Source: Thermoprotei archaeon | Lineage (GTDB): Archaea > Thermoproteota > Thermoprotei > Gearchaeales > Gearchaeaceae | Assembly (NCBI GenBank): GCA_017857595.1 | Contig: JAFMCU010000007.1 | Span: forward strand, 1 to 64,000 | Length of the DNA stretch: 64,000 bases | Reading direction: 5' to 3' | Part shown: positions 53,548 through 61,033 of the stretch, one piece after another | Layout of the letters: every line of letters starts with the position of its first letter | How positions within the stretch are numbered: position 1 is the first letter of the stretch | Notes under the pieces: generated by a model | What the model was told of the DNA's origin: nothing | The model's input: only the letters and a program-made list of their open reading frames with translations | Database searches by the model: none | Program-made: the position numbers and the translations under genes

Positions 53548-54171
53548 ATGGTAAGTGGTAAAAAAAATATAGCAATTCAATTATCAAACTTAAAAGCAAA
53601 TTATTCACCTAATTTCATTTTGGAGCAATATGAATTGGATTCCGAAAATTCATTAAATTTTATATTGAACATTCTTCCTCATTCTGAGAAAAAAGTGATA
53701 TTGGATGCAGGTTGCGGATCTGGTTCTTTGACGATCGCAGCCATTAAATTAGGCGTAAATTATGTGATTTCATTAGATTTGGATTTTAACGCTTTGAAGA
53801 ATCTAAAATATAATGCAAAAAAATATAATATGTATCAATATATCGACATAATTCAAGCAGATTTTCTAAATTTTTATCTAAGTAGAAAAATTGATGAAAT
53901 TATGATGAATCCGCCATTTGGAACAAAAATTAGAAATATGGATAAAAAATTTTTAATCAAATCTTTCGATCTTTCAGATAAAATTTTTTCTCTACACAAA
54001 GAACGTAATGATAAATTCTTTATTCGATTAGCTAAAAAAAATGGTTGTAGCTTATACAAAATTGGGACTCTTAGATATGTTATTAAAAACATATTTCCAT
54101 TTCATAGAAAAAAGAAACATGTAATATATCTAGCTCAATATTTATTCTTAAAAAAACATGATAAAGAATAA
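53548..54171 (+). CDS. METTL5-like RNA N6-adenine methyltransferase
   Basis: A 207-residue methyltransferase with SAM motif I (VILDAGCGSGSLTIAAIKLG), an acidic strand-2 end (VISLDLDFNAL) and the motif IV NPPFG (IMMNPPFGTKIR). The short N-terminus QLSNLKANYSPNFILEQYE and overall size match METTL5, which methylates small-subunit rRNA adenosine with TRMT112 help in eukaryotes. It overlaps the csl4 start by 14 bases. The position at the head of the RNA-processing cluster agrees with a ribosome or RNA role. Confidence 0.88.
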   Translation: MVSGKKNIAIQLSNLKANYSPNFILEQYELDSENSLNFILNILPHSEKKVILDAGCGSGSLTIAAIKLGVNYVISLDLDFNALKNLKYNAKKYNMYQYIDIIQADFLNFYLSRKIDEIMMNPPFGTKIRNMDKKFLIKSFDLSDKIFSLHKERNDKFFIRLAKKNGCSLYKIGTLRYVIKNIFPFHRKKKHVIYLAQYLFLKKHDKE

Positions 54172-54721
54172 AGATATTTGTTTACCTGGTGATTTTTTAG
54201 CTTCAATTGAAGAATTCTTTCCTGGCAGTGGAGTATATGAAATGAATGGTAATGTCTATGCTAGCATTCTAGGAAAAATAATTTATGATCTCAAAGAAAG
54301 AAAAGTTTCTGTCGAACCTATAAAAAAGCCTAGCATTTATCTTAAGAGAGAAACAACTGTAATAGCTAAAGTTGAGCATGTAGCAAGAAATTTAGCTGAA
54401 CTTAAAATATTATATGTTGAAGATACAAAGACTCAAACAAAACTAACTGCATACTTAATCTTAAAAAGAAAATCTAGTACATTAAAAGATTCTAATTTTT
54501 TAAAACCTGAAGACTACTTAAGAGCAAGAGTGTTGACCACAGAAGGTAATATTTTCGTATCGATTAGAGGTAAAAATTATGGCCTAATATATGCTGATTG
54601 TCCTATATGTGGAAACCCATTACATCCTCTGTTAAAGAACAAAAATGTTTTAGTGTGTAATATTTGTAATTTTAAAAGAAGATCAAAGGTAAGCTTACTT
54701 TATATTAGAACAAAATCATAA
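54158..54721 (+). CDS. Exosome RNA-binding subunit Csl4
   Basis: A 187-residue exosome cap protein. The N-terminal domain opens CLPGDFLASIEEFFPGSGVYE, an S1 domain follows (STLKDSNFLKPEDYLRARVLTTEG), and a zinc ribbon closes it with Cys148, Cys151, Cys167 and Cys170 (CPICGNP and CNIC). Csl4 helps recruit RNA or DnaG to the archaeal exosome. The catalytic Rrp41/42 subunits are not in the window. It overlaps the METTL5-like gene. Confidence 0.93.
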   Translation: MIKNKDICLPGDFLASIEEFFPGSGVYEMNGNVYASILGKIIYDLKERKVSVEPIKKPSIYLKRETTVIAKVEHVARNLAELKILYVEDTKTQTKLTAYLILKRKSSTLKDSNFLKPEDYLRARVLTTEGNIFVSIRGKNYGLIYADCPICGNPLHPLLKNKNVLVCNICNFKRRSKVSLLYIRTKS

Positions 54722-55075
54722 ATCTTCATAATAATTTAACATAAGCAATTCTTGCTTCCTCCCTGCTATTTATGGGGGTCCATCCATCGCTTCGGAGCCA
54801 TGTATTTCATTTGAGAGTTCAGAGAACTTCTTCCTTTTGATGAATGTTCTGTATATTGATACGCTAATATTGCAATACTGAATTACCTTCGAAGGGAGCA
54901 ATCTTCATTTCGATGCTTGCTCTTATTGCTTGATTGCGCTTCATTCAAAGAAATTCTATAAAAAATGTTTAGATTCAACAAAATTTAATCCCTGCCTTAA
55001 ATGGCGAGACTTTCAATCTATTATAAAAAAAGTTAAGGAGCTAATTATAAATATTTGTTGTAAGGAAAATTTTTA
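54722..55075. other. Intergenic region with raised GC and several hairpins
   Basis: About 350 bases without a protein gene, visibly richer in G and C than its surroundings. AAGCAA-TTC-TTGCTT near 54746, GAGTTC-AGA-GAACTT near 54815, CCTTCGAAGG near 54889 and GAGCAA...TTGCTC at 54896-54922 can each form a hairpin. The latter can compete with GCAATC...GATTGC. This suggests a noncoding RNA or a leader before rpoL. RNase P and SRP RNA signatures are not found. The rpoL TATA box is near 55045. Confidence 0.45.
55045..55053 (+). promoter_or_regulatory. TATA box of rpoL
   Basis: TTATAAATA lies about 27 bases before the rpoL ATG, giving an almost leaderless transcript for the RpoL-TFS group. The promoter falls after the hairpin-rich stretch, so that stretch would not be part of this transcript. 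Confidence 0.55.
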
Positions 55076-55378
55076 ATGGAAATTAACGTAAAAGAACGTA
55101 GCAATAATTCAATATTGTTGCAATTTAAAGGGTTAGATATTGGATTTTTAACATTATTAGTAAGCGAATTAGTTAATGATAAAAGAGTTTTAAATGCTTA
55201 TTCAAGAAAGCCACATTTACTATTGGACGAAACAGAATTATATGTTTTGTGTAAAGACGGTTTCAATCCAATAGAAGTTATTCAATCAAAAATAGAAGAA
55301 ATAAAGGAAAGATTTTCAAAATTACGTAAAGAAGTAGAATCATCTATTGATGAAAAAGTTACCAAAGCTGGAAGCTAG
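55076..55378 (+). CDS. rpoL: RNA polymerase subunit RpoL (Rpb11)
   Basis: A 100-residue subunit that pairs with RpoD (Rpb3) in the polymerase assembly platform. MEINVKERSNNSILLQFKGLD and LTLLVSELVNDKRVLNAYSRKPH are diagnostic; a helical tail follows (IQSKIEEIKERFSKLRKEVE). It overlaps the next gene by 29 bases, so translation is coupled. It has its own TATA box. Confidence 0.95.
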   Translation: MEINVKERSNNSILLQFKGLDIGFLTLLVSELVNDKRVLNAYSRKPHLLLDETELYVLCKDGFNPIEVIQSKIEEIKERFSKLRKEVESSIDEKVTKAGS

Positions 55379-55796
55379 AATTGCATTCTTTACAATATTT
55401 AGTATAAAAAACGTTAATTTACTTTTATCTATAATTTATAGAGCAGGATATATTGAAGATTTATTTATTTTACCCATAAAAGATTTAAATGAAATTACTA
55501 TTGCTAATCATATATTGAAGTCTTCTCATTATGGTCAATTGAGATATTACGTTTTTAAGCCAAATAAGAAGATTAAGTTAAATTTTGAAAAATTGTACAA
55601 AACGATTAAAAAGCCAATTATTGTTTCAAATAAGGATTTGGCATTCAAACTTGGATTAACAAATGAGGAGTTTTACGTTCTAAAAAGGAGGTCTTATATA
55701 TTGGATGGTTTAAATATATTGAATATCATAACTAATTCAATAAAGAGGAGTCATGCTTCGATTTTGCCCAAATTGTCAAAGCATATTGAGGCCTGA
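55350..55796 (+). CDS. Unknown conserved-position protein between RpoL and TFS
   Basis: A 148-residue basic protein, mixed alpha/beta, with no recognised domain and no cysteines. Its N-terminus (MKKLPKLEARIAFFTIFSIKNV) overlaps rpoL by 29 bases and its end overlaps TFS by 44, an unusually large overlap that suggests it is tied to these polymerase genes. A ribosome-binding GGAG for TFS lies inside it. It could be an RNA polymerase- or transcription-associated factor, but nothing in the sequence proves this. ATG 55350 preferred to TTG 55347. Confidence 0.6.
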   Translation: MKKLPKLEARIAFFTIFSIKNVNLLLSIIYRAGYIEDLFILPIKDLNEITIANHILKSSHYGQLRYYVFKPNKKIKLNFEKLYKTIKKPIIVSNKDLAFKLGLTNEEFYVLKRRSYILDGLNILNIITNSIKRSHASILPKLSKHIEA

Positions 55797-56082
55797 TAGA
55801 AATAAGGGAAAGCTTGTATGTTATAGATGCGGCCATGAAGAAGAAATTGGAAAAGAAGGTTTTAGAATAAAAGCACCTGTAGTTCAAAGAAAAAAAATTA
55901 AAGATATTGTTGTGGATGAAGGGGATTATGGTGCAAAGATGCCAACAGCAAGTGTACCATGTCCTAAATGTGGAAATGAAGAAGCTTATTGGTGGTTAGT
56001 TCAAACAAGAAGAGCTGATGAACCTCCAACAACATTTTATAGATGTAAAAAATGTGGGCACACATGGAGAGATTATAGATAA
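55753..56082 (+). CDS. Transcript cleavage factor TFS
   Basis: A 109-residue TFIIS-like factor that lets stalled polymerase cut its nascent RNA. Two zinc ribbons are intact: the N-terminal Cys5, Cys8, Cys23, Cys26 and the C-terminal Cys70, Cys73, Cys98, Cys101. The essential acidic pair is Asp89-Glu90 in RRADEPPTTFYR. GAGGAG lies just before the ATG, deciding the start even though it overlaps the upstream gene by 44 bases. Confidence 0.95.
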   Translation: MLRFCPNCQSILRPDRNKGKLVCYRCGHEEEIGKEGFRIKAPVVQRKKIKDIVVDEGDYGAKMPTASVPCPKCGNEEAYWWLVQTRRADEPPTTFYRCKKCGHTWRDYR

Positions 56083-56094
56083 AATATTAGCAAA

Positions 56095-56107
56095 GTTTTT
56101 ATAATAT
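56095..56107 (+). promoter_or_regulatory. TATA box of the PCNA operon
   Basis: TTTTTATAATATT lies about 30 bases before the PCNA ATG. It may start the long transcript from PCNA through nop10, where most genes abut or overlap. Confidence 0.5.
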
Positions 56108-56130
56108 TCTTTAATTATAGGAATAAGTTT

Positions 56131-56877
56131 ATGCTGACAATAGAATTTGAGGATGCAAAAAGTTGGATTGAATTATTAGAAGCAATAAGGGACATTGTAG
56201 AAGAGGCATTCTTTGTAGCAACGCCTGAAGGTCTTTCATTAAGAGCAATGGATAGTGCAAGGGTTGCAATGGTTGATCTTAAGCTTCCATCTGTTTATTT
56301 CTCAAATTATAACATAGAAAAAGAAGAAGTAAAAATTGGTTTTTCAATTTCGAGTATGGTTAAGATTTTAAAGGGAATGAGAAAAGGATATAAACTTACA
56401 TTGGAATTGGGTGAGGAAAATCTTATTAAATTAAGATTCATCGGAAAGGGATATCATACGTTTGAATTTCCTTTGCTGGACATAGAAGGAGAGAATATTC
56501 CAAGCTTAAAATTGAAGTTCGATGCTAAAATAAAAATTGAAACCAAGGTTTTGATGGATGCTGTTGAAAACATTGAAAAATTCAGTGATTATGCTACATT
56601 TAAAGTTGAGAGTGAAAAGTTTATGATATATGGGAAAAGTGAAAAAGGAAGAGCAACTTCTGAGTTTTCAAAGGAAGATTTAATTGAACTTCAATTTGAG
56701 AACGAGGCTATCTCAAGTTATTCAACAGAGTACTTATTGAATATATTAGGTAAAGATAATTTATCAGAAATAACTGTTATTGAATTTGCTACCAAAGTTC
56801 CATTAAAAGTAACATATAATTTAGAAAATGAAGGTGAGCTTGTTTATTATCTAGCTCCTAGAACAGAAACAGAGTGA
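56131..56877 (+). CDS. pcn: DNA polymerase sliding clamp (PCNA)
   Basis: A 248-residue clamp subunit. The N-terminal EDAKSWIELLEAIRDIVEEAFFVATPEGLSLRAMDSARVA and the domain-2 start KIKIETKVLMDAVENIEKFS are clear. It encircles DNA and tethers polymerase, ligase and Fen1. Crenarchaea often have three different PCNA subunits making a heterotrimer; only one is in the window. It overlaps priL by four bases. Confidence 0.95.
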   Translation: MLTIEFEDAKSWIELLEAIRDIVEEAFFVATPEGLSLRAMDSARVAMVDLKLPSVYFSNYNIEKEEVKIGFSISSMVKILKGMRKGYKLTLELGEENLIKLRFIGKGYHTFEFPLLDIEGENIPSLKLKFDAKIKIETKVLMDAVENIEKFSDYATFKVESEKFMIYGKSEKGRATSEFSKEDLIELQFENEAISSYSTEYLLNILGKDNLSEITVIEFATKVPLKVTYNLENEGELVYYLAPRTETE

Positions 56878-57908
56878 AAGTAGATCCTAAACTTTTAATA
56901 AAATATCCTTTTTTGCCTTTTTTAGGTGAGTACTTAAAAGAAATATATTTCGATTTTGAGGAAATATTTAAAGGAAATAACCTTATTCTATCTGAATCTT
57001 TAGAAAGGGTAAAATTAATTGTCTCAGGAAAAATTCCAAAATATTATGATGACCCTTCCATTGAGATTCCAATATTTGTTACATCTTTATATTTTGTCTC
57101 TCAACTTGGTACAGATACTATTTATAGATTTGCAGATTATGAATCCAAGAGGTTTTCTAAAAATATTCAAGAAGAAAAACTAGAAAATCTACTTATATTG
57201 GCGCAACATTTAATTAAATCAAATTTAGAAATTCATGTGATAAAAAGAGGTCCTTATGAAATTTTCGAAATTAAAATGCCTTTAATCGATTATTTAAATC
57301 TCGCACCTTTCCTTGGAGGATATAACTGGGCTTTGGCTTTTAAAGATATCCATCTTGGTAAAGTTTATTTAAGCAAATCTGATTTTTCTCGTTTATTAGA
57401 AGAATCCTATAGGCAATGGATAATTTTAAAGGCAAATGAGTTAAAAGATTATTATTATCCTGAATTAGAAAAAATTCTTATAGAGGTTTCTAAAGAAATT
57501 GAAGAAAAAAGAAAAACTTATAAAATGTCCGTTAGATCTTATGAAGGAATCGACCCACCATGTATGCGAATATTAATTAATGATCTTAAAAGCGGTAAAA
57601 AGCTATCACATATGGGCAGATTTGCACTGGTAACTTATTTGCATTCCATAAATTGGAGTGTTGAGGATGTCATAAATTTATTCAAATCTTTACCTGACTT
57701 TAGAGAAGACATAACGCGATATCAAGTTGAGCACATATTTGGTTTAAGAGGGGGTAGAAAGGTATATTCTGTTCCAAGTTGTCTAACAATGAAGGCAGCA
57801 TCACTTTGTTTTCCAGAGAGCCCAGGTTGTGATAATATCAAACATCCTTTACAATATTTAGTAAGAATAAAAAAGCTAAAAGTTAAGAGTGGAAAAGAAA
57901 ATAATTGA
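56874..57908 (+). CDS. priL: DNA primase large subunit PriL
   Basis: A 344-residue primase subunit. Four cysteines ligate a 4Fe-4S cluster: Cys230 (IDPPCMRILI), Cys303 (VPSCLTM), Cys312 (SLCFPE) and Cys319 (PGCDN). The N-terminal helical half contacts PriS. It supports primer initiation on the lagging strand. GTG start inside the PCNA stop (GTGA); the end overlaps priS by 20 bases. Confidence 0.95.
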   Translation: MKVDPKLLIKYPFLPFLGEYLKEIYFDFEEIFKGNNLILSESLERVKLIVSGKIPKYYDDPSIEIPIFVTSLYFVSQLGTDTIYRFADYESKRFSKNIQEEKLENLLILAQHLIKSNLEIHVIKRGPYEIFEIKMPLIDYLNLAPFLGGYNWALAFKDIHLGKVYLSKSDFSRLLEESYRQWIILKANELKDYYYPELEKILIEVSKEIEEKRKTYKMSVRSYEGIDPPCMRILINDLKSGKKLSHMGRFALVTYLHSINWSVEDVINLFKSLPDFREDITRYQVEHIFGLRGGRKVYSVPSCLTMKAASLCFPESPGCDNIKHPLQYLVRIKKLKVKSGKENN

Positions 57909-59124
57909 AATATTTAGAGATTATTATTCGAGATTTGAATTTGATTCACAATATGTGGAGGATCTAGAAAGGAGAGAAATAGCTATTTGGCCTTTTAATT
58001 CAACAACATTAATTAGGCATTTGAGTTTCAGTAATTTTAAAGATTTTAAACAATTTATATTGAAAAACGTTCCAATGCATGTATATAATTCAGTCGCCAA
58101 GTATCAAAATCCATCAATACCAAATATGGAAAGTAAGTCGTTGATTGAAGCCGAAGTTGTTTTTGACATAGATATAGATCATGTTAATACAAGTTGTAAA
58201 TTGGAGCATGATATTTGGATTTGCAAGAGCTGTAATAAGACAGGTAAAGGTTTCGTTGCTGAATGTGATAATTGTGGTAGTTTAACAATTGATAAGAAGA
58301 GTTTTGTATGTAACAATTGTCTCGATGTTGCTAAAGATGAAGTGCTAAAGCTTATTGAAGATTTTTTATTTTCAGATTTCGGTTTATCTAAAGATGATAT
58401 AAAAATATTGTTTTCAGGAAATAGAGGTTATCATGTGCATATAATAAATAAAAGTTTTTCATCTTTAGATTCGAGAGCTCGTAATATGTTAGTTGATTAT
58501 GTGAAAGGAATATCTGCAAGAATGTATTTAAAAGAAATGCTTAAGAAGAAGAAATTTAAATTTAAGGGTATAAATTCAAATGGTTTTTTTGGTAGATTTG
58601 CTGAATGTATTTATGATAAAATAAACAATAGAACATATCAAGATTGGGAAAAATTTGGACTAAGTAGTGAAAAAATAGAGCAGATTAAAAAATTGAAGGA
58701 TGTTTTTCTTCAAGAGTTGAAACAATATGACTGTGATTACTCATTTTTAAACGTTTTAGGAAATTACAAAGAAAGGTTTATAGATGAATGTATAAGAGAG
58801 ATTTCTGTAGATATCGATGAAAGAGTAACTGTTGATATACATAGATTAATAAGATTTCCTAATTCAATACATGGTAAAACAGGTTTGAAAGTTGTGCCTA
58901 TTAAGTATGAAGATATTTATAAATTTGAACCTTTTAGAGACGCTTTAATATTTTTAAAAGGAGAAGCTAGAATATCCTTTAAAGTCAAAAGAAATTTCCC
59001 AAAGATTTATATGAATGATGAAGAATTTGATTTGAATTCAGTTGAAAATAAAGATATTCCACTTTATCTTGCATTATATCTTTATTTAGGTGGATATGCA
59101 AATATTATTAATTTTAGCATTTAA
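57889..59124 (+). CDS. priS: DNA primase small (catalytic) subunit PriS
   Basis: A 411-residue primase catalytic subunit. The metal-binding motif is VVFDIDID (Asp93 and Asp95), and NRGYHVHIINKSF and the HRLIRFPNSIHGKTGL loop are the nucleotide site. It is longer than the usual 330-360 residues. Between 103 and 144 it has seven cysteines (CKLEHDIWICKSC, CDNCG, CNNC), so there is an extra zinc-ribbon-like insertion in the usual zinc region. GTG start, overlapping priL. Confidence 0.95.
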   Translation: MEKKIIEIFRDYYSRFEFDSQYVEDLERREIAIWPFNSTTLIRHLSFSNFKDFKQFILKNVPMHVYNSVAKYQNPSIPNMESKSLIEAEVVFDIDIDHVNTSCKLEHDIWICKSCNKTGKGFVAECDNCGSLTIDKKSFVCNNCLDVAKDEVLKLIEDFLFSDFGLSKDDIKILFSGNRGYHVHIINKSFSSLDSRARNMLVDYVKGISARMYLKEMLKKKKFKFKGINSNGFFGRFAECIYDKINNRTYQDWEKFGLSSEKIEQIKKLKDVFLQELKQYDCDYSFLNVLGNYKERFIDECIREISVDIDERVTVDIHRLIRFPNSIHGKTGLKVVPIKYEDIYKFEPFRDALIFLKGEARISFKVKRNFPKIYMNDEEFDLNSVENKDIPLYLALYLYLGGYANIINFSI

Positions 59125-59126
59125 TT

Positions 59127-59591
59127 ATGAGTCTTCAAAAATTAAGGAAGATACTCCTAGATTTAAGAACATCGAAAGAAATTGAAATTATCAGTAATGA
59201 TTATAAAGAAGAAATAAACAATGCTTTAAAATATATTGAGAGCAATAACGCTGATGTTGAATCTAAGGTTAAAAATTATGAAGCAAAAATATCAAAGCTT
59301 TTAGCTTATTCAATACTAACTTATAGACTCTCTAAGTTATATGAATTTTTAGAAAGTAATATCATCAATGCTACTTATAGTAATTTACTCTCAAATTTAG
59401 ATAATAAAATAAGAAAAAGACAAGCTGAAAAAATGAAAATGTTGCATATTCAAACCAACGAAGATATTCCTCCAATTTATGCAGATGATGGATTTTTTTA
59501 TGGTCCTTTAAAGAATGGAGACATAGTATTTATATCTGAGAGTTTCTCATCTATATTATTAAAGAAAAAGTTAGCAAAAGAGATCGTTTAA
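59127..59591 (+). CDS. GINS complex subunit Gins51
   Basis: A 154-residue protein two bases after priS. The N-terminal two thirds are helical (KLRKILLDLRTSKEIEIISN, LAYSILTYRLSKLYEFLES) and the C-terminal third is the small beta domain NEDIPPIYADDGFFYGPLKNGDI, the Gins51 type in which the B domain is at the end. GINS activates the MCM helicase and binds Cdc45/RecJ. In crenarchaea this subunit is encoded next to the primase, which agrees. The partner Gins23 is not in the window. Confidence 0.85.
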   Translation: MSLQKLRKILLDLRTSKEIEIISNDYKEEINNALKYIESNNADVESKVKNYEAKISKLLAYSILTYRLSKLYEFLESNIINATYSNLLSNLDNKIRKRQAEKMKMLHIQTNEDIPPIYADDGFFYGPLKNGDIVFISESFSSILLKKKLAKEIV

Positions 59592-59592
59592 A

Positions 59593-59874
59593 ATGAAAGT
59601 TCCCGATACAATTCGGACGTATTGTCCTAGATGTAATGAATATACTGAACATAAGGTAGAATTGTATAAAGCAGGTAAAAGAAGGAATTTAGCCCAAGGC
59701 CAAAGAAGATATTTGAGGAAAAATTTAGGTTATGGAAGTAAAAGAACAGCTGAACAAAAAAGATTTGCTAAAATAACGAAAAAGCAAGTTTTGAAGTTAA
59801 TATGCAATAAATGCAAGTATGTGCTTCAAAGAAGAGGTATTAGACTTAAAAAAATAGAAATTATAAAGAAGTAA
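59593..59874 (+). CDS. rpl44e: 50S ribosomal protein L44e
   Basis: A 93-residue large-subunit protein near the ribosomal E site. IRTYCPRCNEYTEHKVELYKAG gives the first zinc cysteines (11, 14), and KLICNKCKYVLQRRGIRLKK the second pair. Basic and complete. It lies one base after gins51's stop, so translation is coupled with the replication genes. Confidence 0.97.
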   Translation: MKVPDTIRTYCPRCNEYTEHKVELYKAGKRRNLAQGQRRYLRKNLGYGSKRTAEQKRFAKITKKQVLKLICNKCKYVLQRRGIRLKKIEIIKK

Positions 59875-59875
59875 A

Positions 59876-60076
59876 ATGGTAAAAAGAAAAAACGAAATTA
59901 TACCCAGACCTAAAAGTCTTTTCATTAAAATAAAATGTACAAATTGTGCAGCAGAACATATAACATTTGATCATTCTACGGCTGTTGTAAAATGTAGAAA
60001 TTGTAATGAAATATTAATTGTTCCGACTGGTGGAAAGGCTAAGATTAGAGCAGAGATTATAGCAAAGTATGGTTAA
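59876..60076 (+). CDS. rps27e: 30S ribosomal protein S27e
   Basis: A 66-residue zinc-ribbon ribosomal protein with Cys21, Cys24, Cys40 and Cys43 (IKCTNCAAEHITFDHSTAVV and VKCRNCNEILIVPTGG). It follows L44e by one base. It overlaps eIF2-alpha by eight bases. Confidence 0.97.
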   Translation: MVKRKNEIIPRPKSLFIKIKCTNCAAEHITFDHSTAVVKCRNCNEILIVPTGGKAKIRAEIIAKYG

Positions 60077-60863
60077 TTTAAAAAATTTTCCCGAACTGAA
60101 CGAGTTGGTTGTATGTACTGCAATAAAAGTACTTGATCACGGGGCCTATTTTTTATTGGATGAATACAATAAAATCGAAGCCTACATGCCAATTGGTGAA
60201 GTTTCATCGACAAGAGCATTTGATATTAATGAAATCTTAAAAGAAGGAAAAAAATATATTTGTAAAGTAATAAGAGTCGATCCTTCAAAAAATCAAGTAG
60301 ACATTTCATTAAAGAGAGTAACACAACAAGAGAGAAAAGAAAAACTCATACAGTGGAAGAGATTTCAAAGAGCAAATAAATTGATTGAGCTTGTTGCAGA
60401 AAAATCCAGCTTCGATAAAAATAAATTAAGAGAGACTTTATTTAGCATATCCGATGATCCATTGTCAATTTTTGAGAAGATAATGGAACAGGAAGATAAA
60501 GCTCTTTCAAATGTTAATTTGCCTGAAAATGTAAAAAAAGCAATCAAAGAAGTAGCAAGAGAGCATATTAAGATTCAATATGCCGAAGCAAGTGCTGAAT
60601 TTACATTATCAACAACATTACCCAATGGCATTAATATAATAAAGAATACGATAAGTGAAACTTTAAAAGAAATTTCCAATATAGATGGTTTAATTTCTTA
60701 TAGAATTATAACACTTGGAGCTCCTAGATTTAAGTTTGACTTAAAAGCTATAAATTACAAAATTGCTGAAGAAGCTATTAACAATTTTGAAAAATATTTG
60801 CAAATTAATTCATCTAAAAACAATCTTGATTTCACTTTTAAAAGAGTTTATTCTAAAAAATAA
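60069..60863 (+). CDS. eif2a: Translation initiation factor 2 subunit alpha
   Basis: A 264-residue aIF2-alpha that with beta and gamma brings Met-tRNA to the small subunit. The N-terminal S1-like domain reads FPELNELVVCTAIKVLDHGAYFLL and GKKYICKVIRVDPSKNQVDISLKRV. The helical middle and the alpha/beta C-terminus (YRIITLGAPRFKFDLKAINY) follow. Complete; stop overlaps nop10 by one base. Confidence 0.96.
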   Translation: MVNLKNFPELNELVVCTAIKVLDHGAYFLLDEYNKIEAYMPIGEVSSTRAFDINEILKEGKKYICKVIRVDPSKNQVDISLKRVTQQERKEKLIQWKRFQRANKLIELVAEKSSFDKNKLRETLFSISDDPLSIFEKIMEQEDKALSNVNLPENVKKAIKEVAREHIKIQYAEASAEFTLSTTLPNGINIIKNTISETLKEISNIDGLISYRIITLGAPRFKFDLKAINYKIAEEAINNFEKYLQINSSKNNLDFTFKRVYSKK

Positions 60864-61033
60864 TGATTAAAAGATGTTCTGTTTGCAAAAGATATACTAT
60901 AAGGGAAATATGTCCAAACTGTGGTTCTAACCAATTGTTAAATCCTCATCCACCTAAGTTCTCTCCTGAAGATAAATATTTACAAGTTAAATTTTATGCA
61001 ATTCTAGAAAGAAAAAAAAGAAAAATTGTTTAA
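60863..61033 (+). CDS. nop10: H/ACA ribonucleoprotein subunit Nop10
   Basis: A 56-residue protein. Zinc cysteines 5, 8, 17 and 20 (IKRCSVCKRYTIREICPNCG) and the conserved NPHPPKFSPEDKYLQVK tail are clear. It helps Cbf5 and L7Ae make pseudouridine in rRNA with H/ACA guide RNAs. It starts inside the eIF2-alpha stop (TAATG). Its end overlaps the aglB end by four bases on the opposite strand. Confidence 0.95.
   Translation: MIKRCSVCKRYTIREICPNCGSNQLLNPHPPKFSPEDKYLQVKFYAILERKKRKIV

Noticed and set aside
54838-54881. Possible box C/D small RNA (TGATGA ... CTGA)
   Set aside because: The internal D' box would be only five bases from box C and the C' box matches four of six, with no closing stem. 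Not enough for a guide RNA.
54722-55075. RNase P RNA or SRP RNA
   Set aside because: None of the conserved GAGGAAA, P4 or SRP helix-8 signatures could be found on either strand.
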